64,000 nt of DNA from CAWAMR01 sp963783095 (GCA_963783095.1 CAWAMR010000008.1:690529-754528), one strand, 5' to 3'; counted from the stretch's first letter, positions 19,375-28,259 are shown. Made by a program: numbers and translations. Notes: a model not told the origin generated them from the letters alone.

Positions 19375-22038
19375 AGGTCGCCTCCATTTGCAAGATTTGT
19401 GCCTTGGCCGCCACCGGTCGCTTTTCCCGCTGACGCTCTGCCGCCCGCAAGCGCTGACGGAATCCCAAATGACGCTGATGTCGCGACGACCGGCGCTTAC
19501 GCACCAGGTCGGTTGCCGACAGGCGCGGCCGTTCGCCCAGGATGGCCTCGCGCACCGCTTGCTTCGAATCGACATAAACCGTTGCCTTCTCGCGGCCCCG
19601 GCTAACCGACACGTAGAATTGTTCGGCCGAGGCAGCACGCCCCGACGCCGCCGACTGGCTGACCAGAACCCTATCGACCGTGCGCCCCTGGCTCGCGAAG
19701 GATGTAACGGTATAGCCCGGCTGTAAGTGGCCAAATTCCTTGTCGATCACGCGGCCCTTGCTATCGACGATATCGCCCTCCTTGTTGAAGCCCTTCACAC
19801 GAATCAAATCGCCGTTTTCCAAACGCTTGCCGTTTTTGGTTTTGCCGCCGAGCGTCACCCGCAACTGGTCGCCGATGGCGATCGGCAGCGTCGCCGGACG
19901 GTAAACCTGGAAGCGGTCGGCATACTGCACCGGCAATTCCTTCCCCTCAGCCACGACCAGGCGCGAGCCGCTTTTGGCACCGGGTATGTGCTGATTCAGT
20001 TGCAGCATCAGGCCAGACTCATAGTTGGCCGCGTCCCGTCGCTGCGCTTCCGTGAAATGCATCGGCATCCATGCCGTAAAGAGTCGCTCCTCCCCCAACC
20101 GGCTCTTTTTCTTCATGGCCGAACGAATCGCCCTGGAGATGCGTTCAGCTTCGGCATTGGTCGGTGTCACGACAATCGCCGTCTTGAATTCCTTGGCGTT
20201 CTTCTTTTCGGAAATCGCCTGGAGATACTCCCGAGCCAAAATCTTTTCCCGGTCATCGTCTTCGATTTCGCGAATCCAACCGAGGTCATTCAAGCGATCG
20301 AACCCCTCCCCTATCCGTCCCGCATGCATCGCTTCCACCGCCAGCTTATAGCCGCCCGATTGACGCCGCACGTCGGTAAGCCCCACCACCGGCAACGCCG
20401 CCTCCTCGGCCAAGAGCCGGAAAACCGATCCACGCTCCACCGCTTGCATCTGTTTGGGATCGCCCAGGATGACGAGGCGAGCATCTAACGCTTCCGCCCT
20501 GCGGACGATTTCAACCATCGACCGCGCGCCGATCTGCGATACTTCGTCCACGAAAATGACGCCGCCCCGCACGCCCATTTGCAATTGCTCGTCTTTCAGG
20601 AACCTGGCAATGGTATCGGCATCGGCAATCTTCGCCTCGTCGCGCAGCACGCCCCGGCTTGCCGCGGCGGTTTGCGCAAGCGCCACCACCGGCACCCCGG
20701 CGTCCCGAAGTCCCCCCACGGCCTCCTGAAGCATCGTGGTCTTCCCTGTGCCGGCTGCGCCCTCGATCAACATCACGCGGTCGGGCGATTCCCACAGATG
20801 CCGCACCGCTGCCTTCTGCTCATCCGATAGCCAGTCCCTCGAAAAGGCGCGGTCCAGTCCGGCCAGCATCGGGCAAGTGCCGCGTCCGTTGCGGGCGAAG
20901 GCAGTGATTTCCTTCTCATCCGCCAGCACTGCCGCCGAGGTGACCAGCATCTTGCCGTCCACTTCCCGCACGAACAGCTTGCGCCTGCTGAATTCTTTCC
21001 TGAGCCCCTCGACGGTGACGCCGCCCACGCCACGCCGCAGCGCTTCGGTTTCCAGTTCCCGATCGGTCACCACCGAATCGCGCACGAAGCAATGGTCGAG
21101 CGCATGATCCACCGCGAGTTTTTCCTGCCGTTCCGCAATGACCGGGCCGCTTCGACCCTTGTGGATCGCATCAATCGTCGTCCAGTCGCTGTCGCTCAGA
21201 CGACTCGCCATTGCCTGCGCAGTTCTTGCCACGATAGGGTCGGGTTCTTGTGTTCGCGCGTCTTTTTGCCGAGCTTGGCTTTCTCCTCCGGATCGATAAT
21301 GCCTTTCTCCTGGGCCAGCTTTTCAATCTTGGCCGTCCGCCGGGAAAATCGCTTGAGCACATCCTTCGAAAATCCGGTGATGTCGAAATCGTCCTTCTTG
21401 CGCTCGATGCGATACCCCGCCTCTTGCAACCGGTTGGCCAGCCTCGCGCGAAACGCCGCCTGCCAGTAGGGTGCGTCCTTTTTGAGGTCGCGGAACTGAC
21501 CGGCTTTCCAACGCTGCTCCACGTCGTCGAAAGTCGAGTTGAACACGAAGGCATGTGCATGCATCTGCGGATCGGGCATTCCTTCCACCGGCCGGGCCGT
21601 GAAGTGGTAAAAGGTCGCCCACAGTGCGTTGCCGGTTTCGCGTACCGCGACCTGGCCCTTGGCCCGCACGCTCGTTTTCATTTCGGCTTCGATGTCGCGC
21701 ATGGTTTCATCGACGCTGTCGCGGAAGGCATCGAGCAATTCTTTATCCTCGGTAAGCCCATAGAGCAACGAGACGCTTTTGGGTACACTCCAGGTGAAGT
21801 CGTACCCGCAGGTCCGTTTCTGCTTGGTGCGTGCCGTCAACCGTTCACCGCTGTTGGGGTTGATGTTGTCGCACAGCAAGTCAAATTCCTTTTTGCCTGC
21901 TTTGCCGGACAGTCCCAGCAACTCAGCCCCCTTCCCTCCCCAGTTGCCCACAAGCTCCTCGCCCTCGCTCAGGTAATCGGAGCGCGAGTAATAGTCCTTG
22001 GCGGCTGCGGAGCTGGTTTGTTGGTAGACTCGGAGCAT
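19358..22038 (-). CDS. MobF (TrwC/TraI-type) conjugative relaxase-helicase, frameshifted near 21215
   Basis: Two overlapping frames reconstruct one protein of about 890 aa. The N-terminal relaxase domain (from 22038) has paired tyrosines (AAAKDYYSRSDYLSE), the HFTARPVEGMPDPQMHAHAF segment with the HUH metal-binding histidines, and FTWSVPKSVSLLYG. The C-terminal part is a RecD-like 5'-3' helicase with GAAGTGKTTML, VIFVDEVSQIG, ILGDPKQMQAV and VSVSRGREKATVY. The enzyme nicks oriT, stays covalently bound through tyrosine, and unwinds the transferred strand. Candidate oriT hairpins lie directly upstream. No T4SS or coupling-protein gene is visible in the window, so the element is at least mobilizable. 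Confidence 0.9.
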
Positions 22039-22092
22039 GACGGATTATACGCTGGGGAAACTCGCCCAAAGCAAAATCCAGGCCATTTTTCC

Positions 22093-22120
22093 CCGTGAAA
22101 TCGACGCTGGGATTTCACGG
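22093..22120. repeat. Perfect 10-bp inverted repeat, candidate oriT hairpin
   Basis: CCGTGAAATC (22093-22102) and GATTTCACGG (22111-22120) flank an 8-base loop, 55 bases upstream of the relaxase start. The left arm lies in TTTCCCCGTGAAAT (22088-22101), a 14-mer that recurs at 27747-27760. Both position and symmetry fit a relaxase recognition hairpin; the nick site cannot be determined. Confidence 0.45.
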
Positions 22121-22370
22121 ACCACTGTCCTTGCGATGACGTGCTAATTTCTCGAAAACAGCATACGCAATTTTTCCGTTGGGGTGCCTGACCGTTGCTC
22201 CTTTGGAATAGGGACTGGCCTACGCCTAATGCCGCCAGTGTGTCAGGCAAGCAGAACGTCCTTTCTGACTTGGTCCCGCAGCATGGCACAACGGCGGGAT
22301 TGAGCTTTCGGATTCGTTTGCATCCCGCCAGGTTCGGATTCGATGGTTGGCTGCCGTTTTTCCCACTATC

Positions 22371-22406
22371 GCGGCAGGCGTGCCATCGCGGACGGCCGCC
22401 TGCCGC
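22371..22406. repeat. Perfect 10-bp inverted repeat
   Basis: GCGGCAGGCG (22371-22380) pairs with CGCCTGCCGC (22397-22406) across a 16-base loop. It lies in the same spacer as the candidate oriT. No T-run follows either arm. It could be a second mobilisation site or a bidirectional transcription barrier. Confidence 0.45.
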
Positions 22407-22556
22407 TGACCCGTTGCCGCTTTCGTCTTTAACGCCACGATGTTTGGTGATGCATAACCGCGCGGCGTATTCGTGCGCTGGCGTCCCGACATGCGGTCTC
22501 CCCTTCTTTTAGTCCAACCCCACCTGAGGCCATACTTCCGGCACTTATGAACCCGT

Positions 22557-22711
22557 CGCCGGACCGGTCAAGCAGAAAATCGGTTCCCCCTAAAGGTCTC
22601 CCCCGATTTTCAGCTTGACCGGACGCCAGGGCTCCCGGACTAGCCGGGTTCTTTGTCAGTGCCGTAAGGCCCCAGGGTGGGGCCGGAAACTTGAAAGAAG
22701 GAGACCATCTT
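22557..22711 (+). ncRNA. Structured leader, copy B (candidate cis-acting RNA)
   Basis: Stem 1 pairs the 20 bases at 22564-22583 with those at 22603-22622 with a single mismatch; the outer ends are CCGGTCAA and TTGACCGG as in copy A. Stem 2 is CCCGG-ACTAG-CCGGG (22634-22648). Stem 3 is GGCCCC-AGGGT-GGGGCC (22668-22684). The link between stems 1 and 2 (CGCCAGGGCTCCCG) is nearly the same as in copy A (CGCAAGGGCTCCCG), and TTTGT follows stem 2 in both. GAAGGAG and ATG 22712 follow. Stems 2 and 3 differ in sequence between copies but keep pairing. Confidence 0.65.
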
Positions 22712-22973
22712 ATGTCACAACAACCCGCACACAAAATCCGCAGCGGCTGCCTGCAAGTCACCATCTGGCGCAACAGCGGCGACAAGGGCAACTGGTACAG
22801 CGTCGTGCCCTCCCGCGGCTACAAGCAAGGCGACGATGCCTGGAAGGAAACCGACAGCCTGAACTTCGACGACCTGCTCGACGATGGCCAAGCTGCTCGA
22901 CCTGGCTCACACCTGGATCATGCACCAGCAACAGGCCGACCAGAAGGCCAAGAAGGACGTTAAGGCCGCCTGA
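22712..22973 (+). CDS. Small conserved plasmid protein, 86 aa after frame correction
   Basis: The protein starts MSQQPAHKIRSG and has the conserved core LQVTIWRNSGDKGNWYSVVP. After removal of one extra base near 22881 it continues TMAKLLDLAHTWIMHQQQ to a TGA at 22971-22973. I recall this IRSG...TIWRN...WYSV...DLAHTWI pattern from short proteins on many plasmids and mobile elements, of unknown function. It opens the short-gene train and is preceded by structured leader copy B. Confidence 0.72.
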
Positions 22974-23032
22974 ACCAACAACTCAACCGGGCGGGCGCAA
23001 GCCCGCCCATCCATCTCGAAAGGAGAACTACC

Positions 23033-23194
23033 ATGCAATACTACCCAACCGACAACAATTCCGAATTGTATCGCGTTACCTGCGCCATCGAAAACTTCGG
23101 CGGAGCCTGTGATCCGGCCTTCGACAACGACTACGAAGAACTGGAGCGGCAATTCGCCGAACTGCGCATTTCTCAAACACGTGACCTGAATTGA
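23033..23194 (+). CDS. Small hypothetical protein, 53 aa
   Basis: The ATG at 23033 follows AAAGGAG, and the reading frame is acidic and aromatic (YYPTDNNSELYRV, DPAFDNDYEELERQFAELR). Spacing to its neighbours is typical of an operon. No family was recognised. Confidence 0.6.
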   Translation: MQYYPTDNNSELYRVTCAIENFGGACDPAFDNDYEELERQFAELRISQTRDLN

Positions 23195-23204
23195 GGAGGC
23201 GACC

Positions 23205-23748
23205 ATGCACACTCTTATGCTTGTCACTTTGACACTGCCCGCAAGCGGCACGTCTGAAGAAGCTTGCAATTCCGCTTATTCAAGGCTGAGCGAGGACGGC
23301 AGTTTCTGTGGCGAGGGTGGCCGATTCGGCTGTCCGCTCGCCGACTGGTTCGTCATCGGCGGCCGTTGGAGCGGGATACTTCGCGAGGCCATTCTGGGCC
23401 AACCCTACAACAATGCCCTTGAGCAGGAATTCCCCGAGTTCACGAAGGGATACTTTCCTTCGAGCCTCATGGACCAGCGCAAGGCCAGCCTCGACCAGCT
23501 TTGGCAAAGTTTTGGCGGCACTGGAAAGCACCCGTTGGTCGCGAAGCGGCTACGACCACTATGGCGCCGACGACGACGCCATGCCGGTCGACCGGTTCCT
23601 CTACGACCGCTTCCTCAAGTCCTATGCCGGCACCGACAGCAATATCGGGGACGATAAGCTCGGCGATTTCGCCGATCTGGACCGCGACGACGTTGAAGAA
23701 TCCTTCATCGGCCGCAAGTGGCTCGTCGTCGTCGATTACCACAACTAA
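23205..23748 (+). CDS. Hypothetical protein, about 181 aa (frameshifted)
   Basis: The N-terminal frame from 23205 encodes GCPLADWFVIGGRWSG and FPEFTKGYFPSSLMDQRK. After one extra base near 23535, the second frame continues SGYDHYGADDDAMPVDRFLY to DVEESFIGRKWLVVVDYHN. The combined product is soluble, with many Asp and aromatic residues. The DWFVIGGRWSG pattern recalls uncharacterised proteins of plasmids and phages. Function unknown. Confidence 0.6.
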
Positions 23749-23767
23749 CAATGAAAGGAATCAAACC

Positions 23768-24133
23768 ATGACTCTCAAACTTAACGTCCATGAAACAGTC
23801 CAGGCGATTCGCGACGCGAATCTCAGCGCAGCAGCCAGGATCGCCATCGACGAACTGCTGCAGGAAGTTAAACCCGACGAGGAATTCTCCCTCGACCTGC
23901 ACCAACTTATGCAACGCAACCGCCTAATCGCCCATACCTGGTGTATTGACGATGTGCGCGAGATACGCCCCGATCTGGACGACGACCAGGCCTGGGAGGT
24001 GCTTCAGTGGACCGACAAATATCTGGATTCCGACCTGGGCATCAGTTGGCAAACACTCGAGATCTGGGCTGACGATCTGTTTCCTCAACCGGACGATGGC
24101 ACCCAGACAGATGCCGCAGGGAGGCAACCATGA
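23768..24133 (+). CDS. Hypothetical protein, 121 aa (paralogue of the gene at 24409)
   Basis: The product is acidic and helical. Its central part (RPDLDDDQAWEVLQWTDK, then WADDLFPQPDD) matches RPDLGDEQAWEVLQECRR and ADNLYPQ in the gene at 24409, so the two arose by duplication. GAAAGGAA precedes the ATG. Its stop overlaps the next start by four bases. Function unknown. Confidence 0.65.
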   Translation: MTLKLNVHETVQAIRDANLSAAARIAIDELLQEVKPDEEFSLDLHQLMQRNRLIAHTWCIDDVREIRPDLDDDQAWEVLQWTDKYLDSDLGISWQTLEIWADDLFPQPDDGTQTDAAGRQP

Positions 24134-24406
24134 AGCTCACCCTCATCGCGTCCGCCCATCACCGAAACGGCGTGAAGGGCGGCACCATTCAACGTCGCGA
24201 TCTTCAAACAACGCGGGCACGCTGCCAGCCGCAAGGTGGCTATACTCTTCGACGAACCCGACCATTGCGCCGTACTCGACATCGGCCTCCTGGCCGCTGG
24301 CGACATCGCCTTTGGGAGCAACTCCTGGCGCGGCGATGACTACGAGTTGTCTCTTCGTGAGGCAATCCGCATCACTTCAACAACCACCAACCTGAAAGGA
24401 GTTTGA
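24130..24406 (+). CDS. Hypothetical protein, about 91 aa (frameshifted)
   Basis: It starts MKLTLIASAHHRNGVKG, overlapping the upstream stop by ATGA. Removing one extra base near 24181 gives a continuous protein with APFNVAIFKQRGHAASRK, VAILFDEPDHCAVLDIGLLA and SNSWRGDDYELSLREA. The layout resembles short plasmid proteins of unknown function. Confidence 0.6.
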
Positions 24407-24408
24407 AT

Positions 24409-24939
24409 ATGACCTATCCCATTGAAATCGAAATCGACGAAGCACATGCCGAGGTCATTGACGAAATACTGACCGAATTGGAGCATTCTATCCTAGAAGT
24501 TCGGGACCACTGGAACAGAACCGAGGACCGCATCGTGCATACAGCGGATCTGGATGACCTGCTGGCCAACCAGCGTGCCATCGCCATCGTGTGGGACATC
24601 CGGCATGTCAAGGACCAGCGACCGGACTTGGGTGATGAGCAAGCCTGGGAAGTCTTGCAGGAATGCCGCCGATGCCACGACCGGCTTAGTGACCCCATGC
24701 TGGAGACCATCCGGCAGGCGGCGGACAACCTCTACCCGCAGCATCGCCGGATTCGTTTGAGCAAAGCCGCCGAGGTCATCGCCGGCTATGGGGACGGCGA
24801 CGAGCGGGAAAACCTCGTGGACTTACTCACGGACGCAATGCACTGGTGCGTGAGTTTCGGCGAACTGTTCGAGAAATTCAGCGGCACCGCGAGCCTGCAC
24901 TTCCACGAAGAACGAAACCCTTACCGAAAGGAGACTGAA
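24409..24939 (+). CDS. Hypothetical protein, possibly two short genes fused by an indel
   Basis: From ATG 24409 (after AAAGGAG) residues 1-115 are paralogous to the gene at 23768. The following segment (LSKAAEVIAGYGDGDERE, then NLVDLLTDAMHWCVSFGE) looks like a separate family of short plasmid proteins, with its own expected N-terminus near RLSKA. No stop separates the two blocks, nor this ORF from the next gene, although a ribosome-binding site (AAAGGAG) stands before ATG 24940. I infer that an indel has removed the expected stop or stops. The end coordinate given is the base before the next start. Confidence 0.5.
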
Positions 24940-25234
24940 ATGAACACGGTCCAAAAAATGCGTGCCGCACTCGCCGGTGCAATCACCGTCAGGACGTGGT
25001 GGGGCTGTCCCGGCCTTACCGGCGCGGCGTTCCGCTCCTGGTTCCTGGATTGCCTCATGGCGAAGATCAACCGCCACGACCAGCGGCGATGGCGGCGCTT
25101 GACGCCGGAGTTTCAGGCCGGCCTTCGCCGCGATGCGCGGAGGCTGACCGAGATTGCAGCATCGCATCATTCACCGGCAATTCGAGACCGACATCTTCAA
25201 TCGCCGGTTCGGACATTTGTTAACCAAAGACTAA
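24940..25234 (+). CDS. Hypothetical protein, about 98 aa (frameshifted)
   Basis: AAAGGAGACTGAA precedes ATG 24940. The first frame encodes VRTWWGCPGLTGAAFRSW and MAKINRHDQRRWRRLTPE. After removing one extra base near 25160 it continues RIIHRQFETDIFNRRFGHLL to TAA 25232-25234. The product is basic and Trp/Arg-rich, perhaps DNA-binding. Family unknown. Confidence 0.55.
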
Positions 25235-25245
25235 AGGAGACCAAT

Positions 25246-26005
25246 ATGACCCCTTCACTCGCAGCCATCGATCCCTTCTACGCCGCCTGCATGAGCATGG
25301 CCGCCTCACCTGCTCAGAGCCGAGCCGGCCAAGCCGATCTACGCCAGGCTGCCGCTGGCACCGCTCAACGCCAGCCCGGTGCCGCACCTGACCAGCCTGT
25401 ACCATTTCGACCGTGCCGGCGAATACGGCGACCGCGGATATCCCGGCAATTGCGGCGGCAACCTGATCAAGGATCTGCTGCTCTATTTCCGGCCGGCCCT
25501 TGTTTTGGACCCGATGAGCGGCATCGGGCACGTGCCGACGTATGCGAGGAACTCGGCATCCCTTGCTTGTCCTGGGACATCCACCAGGGCTTCGATGCCT
25601 GCGATCCCGCAGAATTTCCATCGTCGCGAGCATTCGACTTCATCTGGGCACATCCTCCGTACTGGCGGCAGAAACTTTACGCGGAAGATCCCCGGGATTT
25701 GTCGCGCGCCCCCACGCTCGAACGACTTCTTGCGGCGCTACGGGCAGTTCATCCGCAACTGCGCCCGTGCTCTAAAGCCCGATGGCAAGCTCGCCATTTT
25801 GATGGGCGACTATTCCGATCGCCAGGAAGGGTTTATCCCGTTAACCTTCCATACGAAACGATTCGCCTTCGCCGCCGGACTGCGGCAGCACGGCACCGAC
25901 ATCATCCGTTTTAGCCACGGAGCCAGCAGTTCAAGAAAAGTCTACCGGAGCAGCTTCATCCCCGGCTTGCATGACGTGTGCATGATTTTCGAGAAGCAAT
26001 CGTAA
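25246..26005 (+). CDS. Class I DNA methyltransferase-like protein (several frameshifts)
   Basis: Three frames interleave: LTSLYHFDRAGEYGDRGY then LLLYFRPALVLDPMSG (SAM motif I region); CEELGIPCLSWDIHQGFD then FDFIWAHPPYWRQKLYAEDP; and NCARALKPDGKLAILMGDYS to GLHDVCMIFEKQS. The HPPYW element occupies the place of the catalytic [DNS]PP[YF] motif of amino-methyltransferases, and ALKPDGKLAIL is typical of the following strand. One-base corrections are needed near 25310, 25523 and 25725. Stand-alone methylases of this kind are common on plasmids and may protect DNA from restriction. The target base is unknown. Confidence 0.65.
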
Positions 26006-26030
26006 CCACCAACCCAAAGGAGTTTTACCA

Positions 26031-26129
26031 ATGACTACCAGCTACATCACCCGAAGCGTCCATGTCATCGCAGGCAAAATGTCCAGCTTGCAGGCGGACA
26101 AGTTCCGTCGCATCATCAGCCCTGTTTAA
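26031..26129 (+). CDS. Very small ORF, 32 aa
   Basis: AAAGGAG stands 9 bases before ATG 26031, and the spacing fits the surrounding gene train. The 32-aa product (MTTSYITRSVHVIAGK and so on) shows no recognisable motif. It might be the start of a longer, frameshifted protein. Confidence 0.4.
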   Translation: MTTSYITRSVHVIAGKMSSLQADKFRRIISPV

Positions 26130-26157
26130 CGACCAACCATAGAAAGGAATCTACACC

Positions 26158-26376
26158 ATGACACTCCCCGAAATCATCCTGGCCAACATTGCCCACGAAC
26201 ACCTGCTCATCCCAACACTGCAATCCCGCCGCTCGGACAGCGCTGACTTTTACGACGTAGCCGTCTGGCATGTGGAAGCGGCCCTGAAAGCCGCCTTCGA
26301 TGCGGGGATGCGATTTGCAAGCCAGACGACTGAACCACAACAGGGGCCTCGGCAACACACCGACTACAAGGCGTAG
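26158..26376 (+). CDS. Small conserved plasmid protein, 72 aa
   Basis: GAAAGGAA precedes ATG 26158. The core SRRSDSADFYDVAVWHVEAA recalls short uncharacterised plasmid proteins with a RRSDSxDFYDxAVW signature, followed by a helix (LKAAFDAGMRFASQ). Function unknown. Confidence 0.65.
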   Translation: MTLPEIILANIAHEHLLIPTLQSRRSDSADFYDVAVWHVEAALKAAFDAGMRFASQTTEPQQGPRQHTDYKA

Positions 26377-26381
26377 CCTCT

Positions 26382-26558
26382 ATGACTGATGACAGTATTC
26401 TTGACGATCCGTTTCACTTCTCGGCCTGGGCCGCATACCTCGATCAGATGGCGATCGGTGGCACCTGTCCGCCCGATAGAGAAGCGACCCGAGTGCGCGC
26501 TTACCGCTATTACGAACAAGCCCTCGCCGAAAAGAACGGCGGGCGTCGGGCTGATTGA
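26382..26558 (+). CDS. Small hypothetical protein, 58 aa
   Basis: It starts five bases after the previous stop. The sequence FHFSAWAAYLDQMAIGGT and RVRAYRYYEQALAEKNGG matches the layout of short plasmid ORFs that often sit in this position. No catalytic motif. Function unknown. Confidence 0.55.
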   Translation: MTDDSILDDPFHFSAWAAYLDQMAIGGTCPPDREATRVRAYRYYEQALAEKNGGRRAD

Positions 26559-26600
26559 CAAGTCCGGGAAAAAGGCGTAACGTCGAAATTGGAGGTAGCT

Positions 26601-26924
26601 ATGCGCGAATTCCGCATTATCGATCGCGGACGCGGCCCGGAAATCGAGGGCACGCGTATCACGGTCTACGATATCTACGATCGTTACAAGCATGGCTGGA
26701 ACTCGCTTCAGATCATGGGTGAGTTCGACAATCTCGGTACGCCCCAGGTGGATGCCGCCATCGCCTATATCGAATCGCACCGCCCCGAAGTCGAGGCCGA
26801 ATACGCCAAAATACTTGAACGGTGCCGGCGCGGCAACCCGCCGGAGATCAAGGCGAAGATGCGTGAATCCATGGCCAGATTCGAGGAACTGATGCGGCAA
26901 CGCAGGCAAGAGCACCGAGTGTGA
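26601..26924 (+). CDS. DUF433-type antitoxin candidate
   Basis: GGAGG precedes ATG 26601. The N-terminal EIEGTRITVYDIYDRYKHGW is the hallmark of DUF433 proteins (short winged-helix DNA-binding domain, G(T)RITVxDI pattern). The C-terminus is helical and charged. The stop overlaps the GTG start of the PIN-like gene, the usual order of DUF433/DUF5615 toxin-antitoxin pairs. It should repress its own promoter and bind the toxin. Confidence 0.75.
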   Translation: MREFRIIDRGRGPEIEGTRITVYDIYDRYKHGWNSLQIMGEFDNLGTPQVDAAIAYIESHRPEVEAEYAKILERCRRGNPPEIKAKMRESMARFEELMRQRRQEHRV

Positions 26925-27352
26925 CGGCCGTTCCCCTTCGCGGCATTCTGCTCGATGTCAATGTCGGCCGCACATTCAATCGCATGATAAAGCGACATCT
27001 CGTCGGCAGCGAATGGTCCGACCTCTGGCAGGAACTCGGTTTGACCGTGCTGACGCTCTCCCTTCTCGATTTGCCCGACAATACCCCAGACGATGTGGTG
27101 TGGCATGCCTGCCAACGGGAAGGGTTCGTGCTGCTGACCTGCAACCGCAACGATTCTGGGAACGATTCGCTGGAAGCGACGATCCGCCGGGACAGCCAAA
27201 CCTACTCCCTCCCGGTATTCACGATTTCTGATGTGGACCGATTCGGCAGCGACGCTGCCTATGACGCCCGTCTCGCCCGGAGCCTTGTGGCCTATCTCGT
27301 CGAAATCGACAAGGTTCGGGGCACTGGCCGACTTTACATTCCCATCGACTGA
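26921..27352 (+). CDS. DUF5615-like PIN-fold toxin candidate
   Basis: A GTG start overlaps the antitoxin stop (GTGA). The 143-aa product has LLDVNVGRTFNRMI with the first conserved Asp, DDVVWHACQREGFVLLTCNR with the second acidic/Asn site, and a final DARLARSLVAYL segment. This is the pattern of the compact PIN-like DUF5615 family found with DUF433 antitoxins. RNase activity is a family inference. Confidence 0.68.
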   Translation: MTAVPLRGILLDVNVGRTFNRMIKRHLVGSEWSDLWQELGLTVLTLSLLDLPDNTPDDVVWHACQREGFVLLTCNRNDSGNDSLEATIRRDSQTYSLPVFTISDVDRFGSDAAYDARLARSLVAYLVEIDKVRGTGRLYIPID

Positions 27353-28055
27353 AAAGGATGAGCGCGGGAAAGCCGCAGAGAATCGTCACTTCACGATGCC
27401 AGTTCTTTCCGTCGAACCGTTTCCATACCTGTCCAGTCACCCAGCGTGCTTCTCGGGCACACTGTCAGGGACCACCCGATCATCGCTGATTCCACCGGAC
27501 AAGTATCTCTCAAAGCTTTCGCCACCCGCTCCGATACCATTCAATGACCCAGAAACCTGGGAAGCCATCCCGAGGTTTCTCCCCCTCCCCCTTTCCCTCC
27601 ATCCAAGACGATTTCTTGCCTATCCAACCCCCTGATTCCATCCCAAATCATGAGTCGAAAAAGGCAAGAATCCCAAGCTGCGTTTTTGAGTAAAAAGCTC
27701 TCAGGCGTCTTGTCTATCATCGCTTCGCGATGTTAGACCGGTCAAATTTCCCCGTGAAATGAGCGCGTTAGCCAGTTGACTGACATAAGTGTTGACCACA
27801 GGGACAGTCAGAAAACTGGCTGGTCTGTTAACAATCTGTCTAGCCGACAACCTGACATGATGACTGGTAAAACTGTTAACTTGTCAGTCAACTTGTCGGT
27901 TAACATTTTGGTCAGTCTGAATGTCATCCTGTCGATTGGTCATACGCTTTTCCGTCTCGCTTGAGGTCCAGTCCTCTTCTCATTGCAAATGCCTGATTGG
28001 TTCAAACGGTGCGGGAAACCGTCCCGGTAGTTTTTGGCGGCAATTCGCCCCAACA
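27353..28055. other. Gene-free region upstream of the partition locus
   Basis: No convincing ORF. It contains the hairpin at 27551-27580, the 14-mer TTTCCCCGTGAAAT (27747-27760), and between 27770 and 27940 many TGAC/GTCA and GTTAAC elements such as GTTAACTTGTCAGTCAAC. These could be protein-binding repeats for partition or replication. Confidence 0.5.
27551..27580. terminator. Hairpin after the toxin gene
   Basis: AGAAACCT and AGGTTTCT form an 8-bp stem, with GGG/CCC extending pairing inside the loop. A pyrimidine-rich tract follows but no run of T, so it is only a candidate terminator. Confidence 0.35.
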
Positions 28056-28110
28056 CCAATCCAAGGTGTAAGCAAGGAAACTGTTAAGCCTCGCTTACAC
28101 CTTGGATTGG
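28056..28110. repeat. Perfect 18-bp inverted repeat upstream of parA
   Basis: CCAATCCAAGGTGTAAGC (28056-28073) is matched base for base by GCTTACACCTTGGATTGG (28093-28110) around a 19-base loop. It lies 150 bases before parA. Likely roles are the partition centromere, an operator for ParA/ParB autoregulation, or a terminator of upstream transcription. Confidence 0.7.
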
Positions 28111-28143
28111 CGATTCACCTTTGAACCTCGACCAAGAGTCAGT

Positions 28144-28185
28144 TTGTTAGCAAGACAACATGTTTACTTGTCATCTTGCTAACAA
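28144..28185. repeat. Perfect 12-bp inverted repeat upstream of parA
   Basis: TTGTTAGCAAGA (28144-28155) pairs with TCTTGCTAACAA (28174-28185). Related CTTGCTWG-type words continue to 28235 (CAAGCAAG, CTTGCTTGCC). The cluster immediately upstream of parA resembles a partition site. Confidence 0.6.
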
Positions 28186-28259
28186 GCAAGCAATTTGACT
28201 TGCCAGTCAGTCAAACATCTTGCTTGCCATCCGTCCAACATCGTGCTACGTCTGCCGCC

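Larger units (their letters stand above)
22039..22556. other. Intergenic region upstream of the relaxase, likely containing oriT
   Basis: This 520-base divergent spacer lies between the leftward relaxase gene and the rightward short-gene train. It has no credible ORF but two perfect 10-bp inverted repeats, listed separately. MobF plasmids normally carry oriT next to the relaxase gene. Confidence 0.5.
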
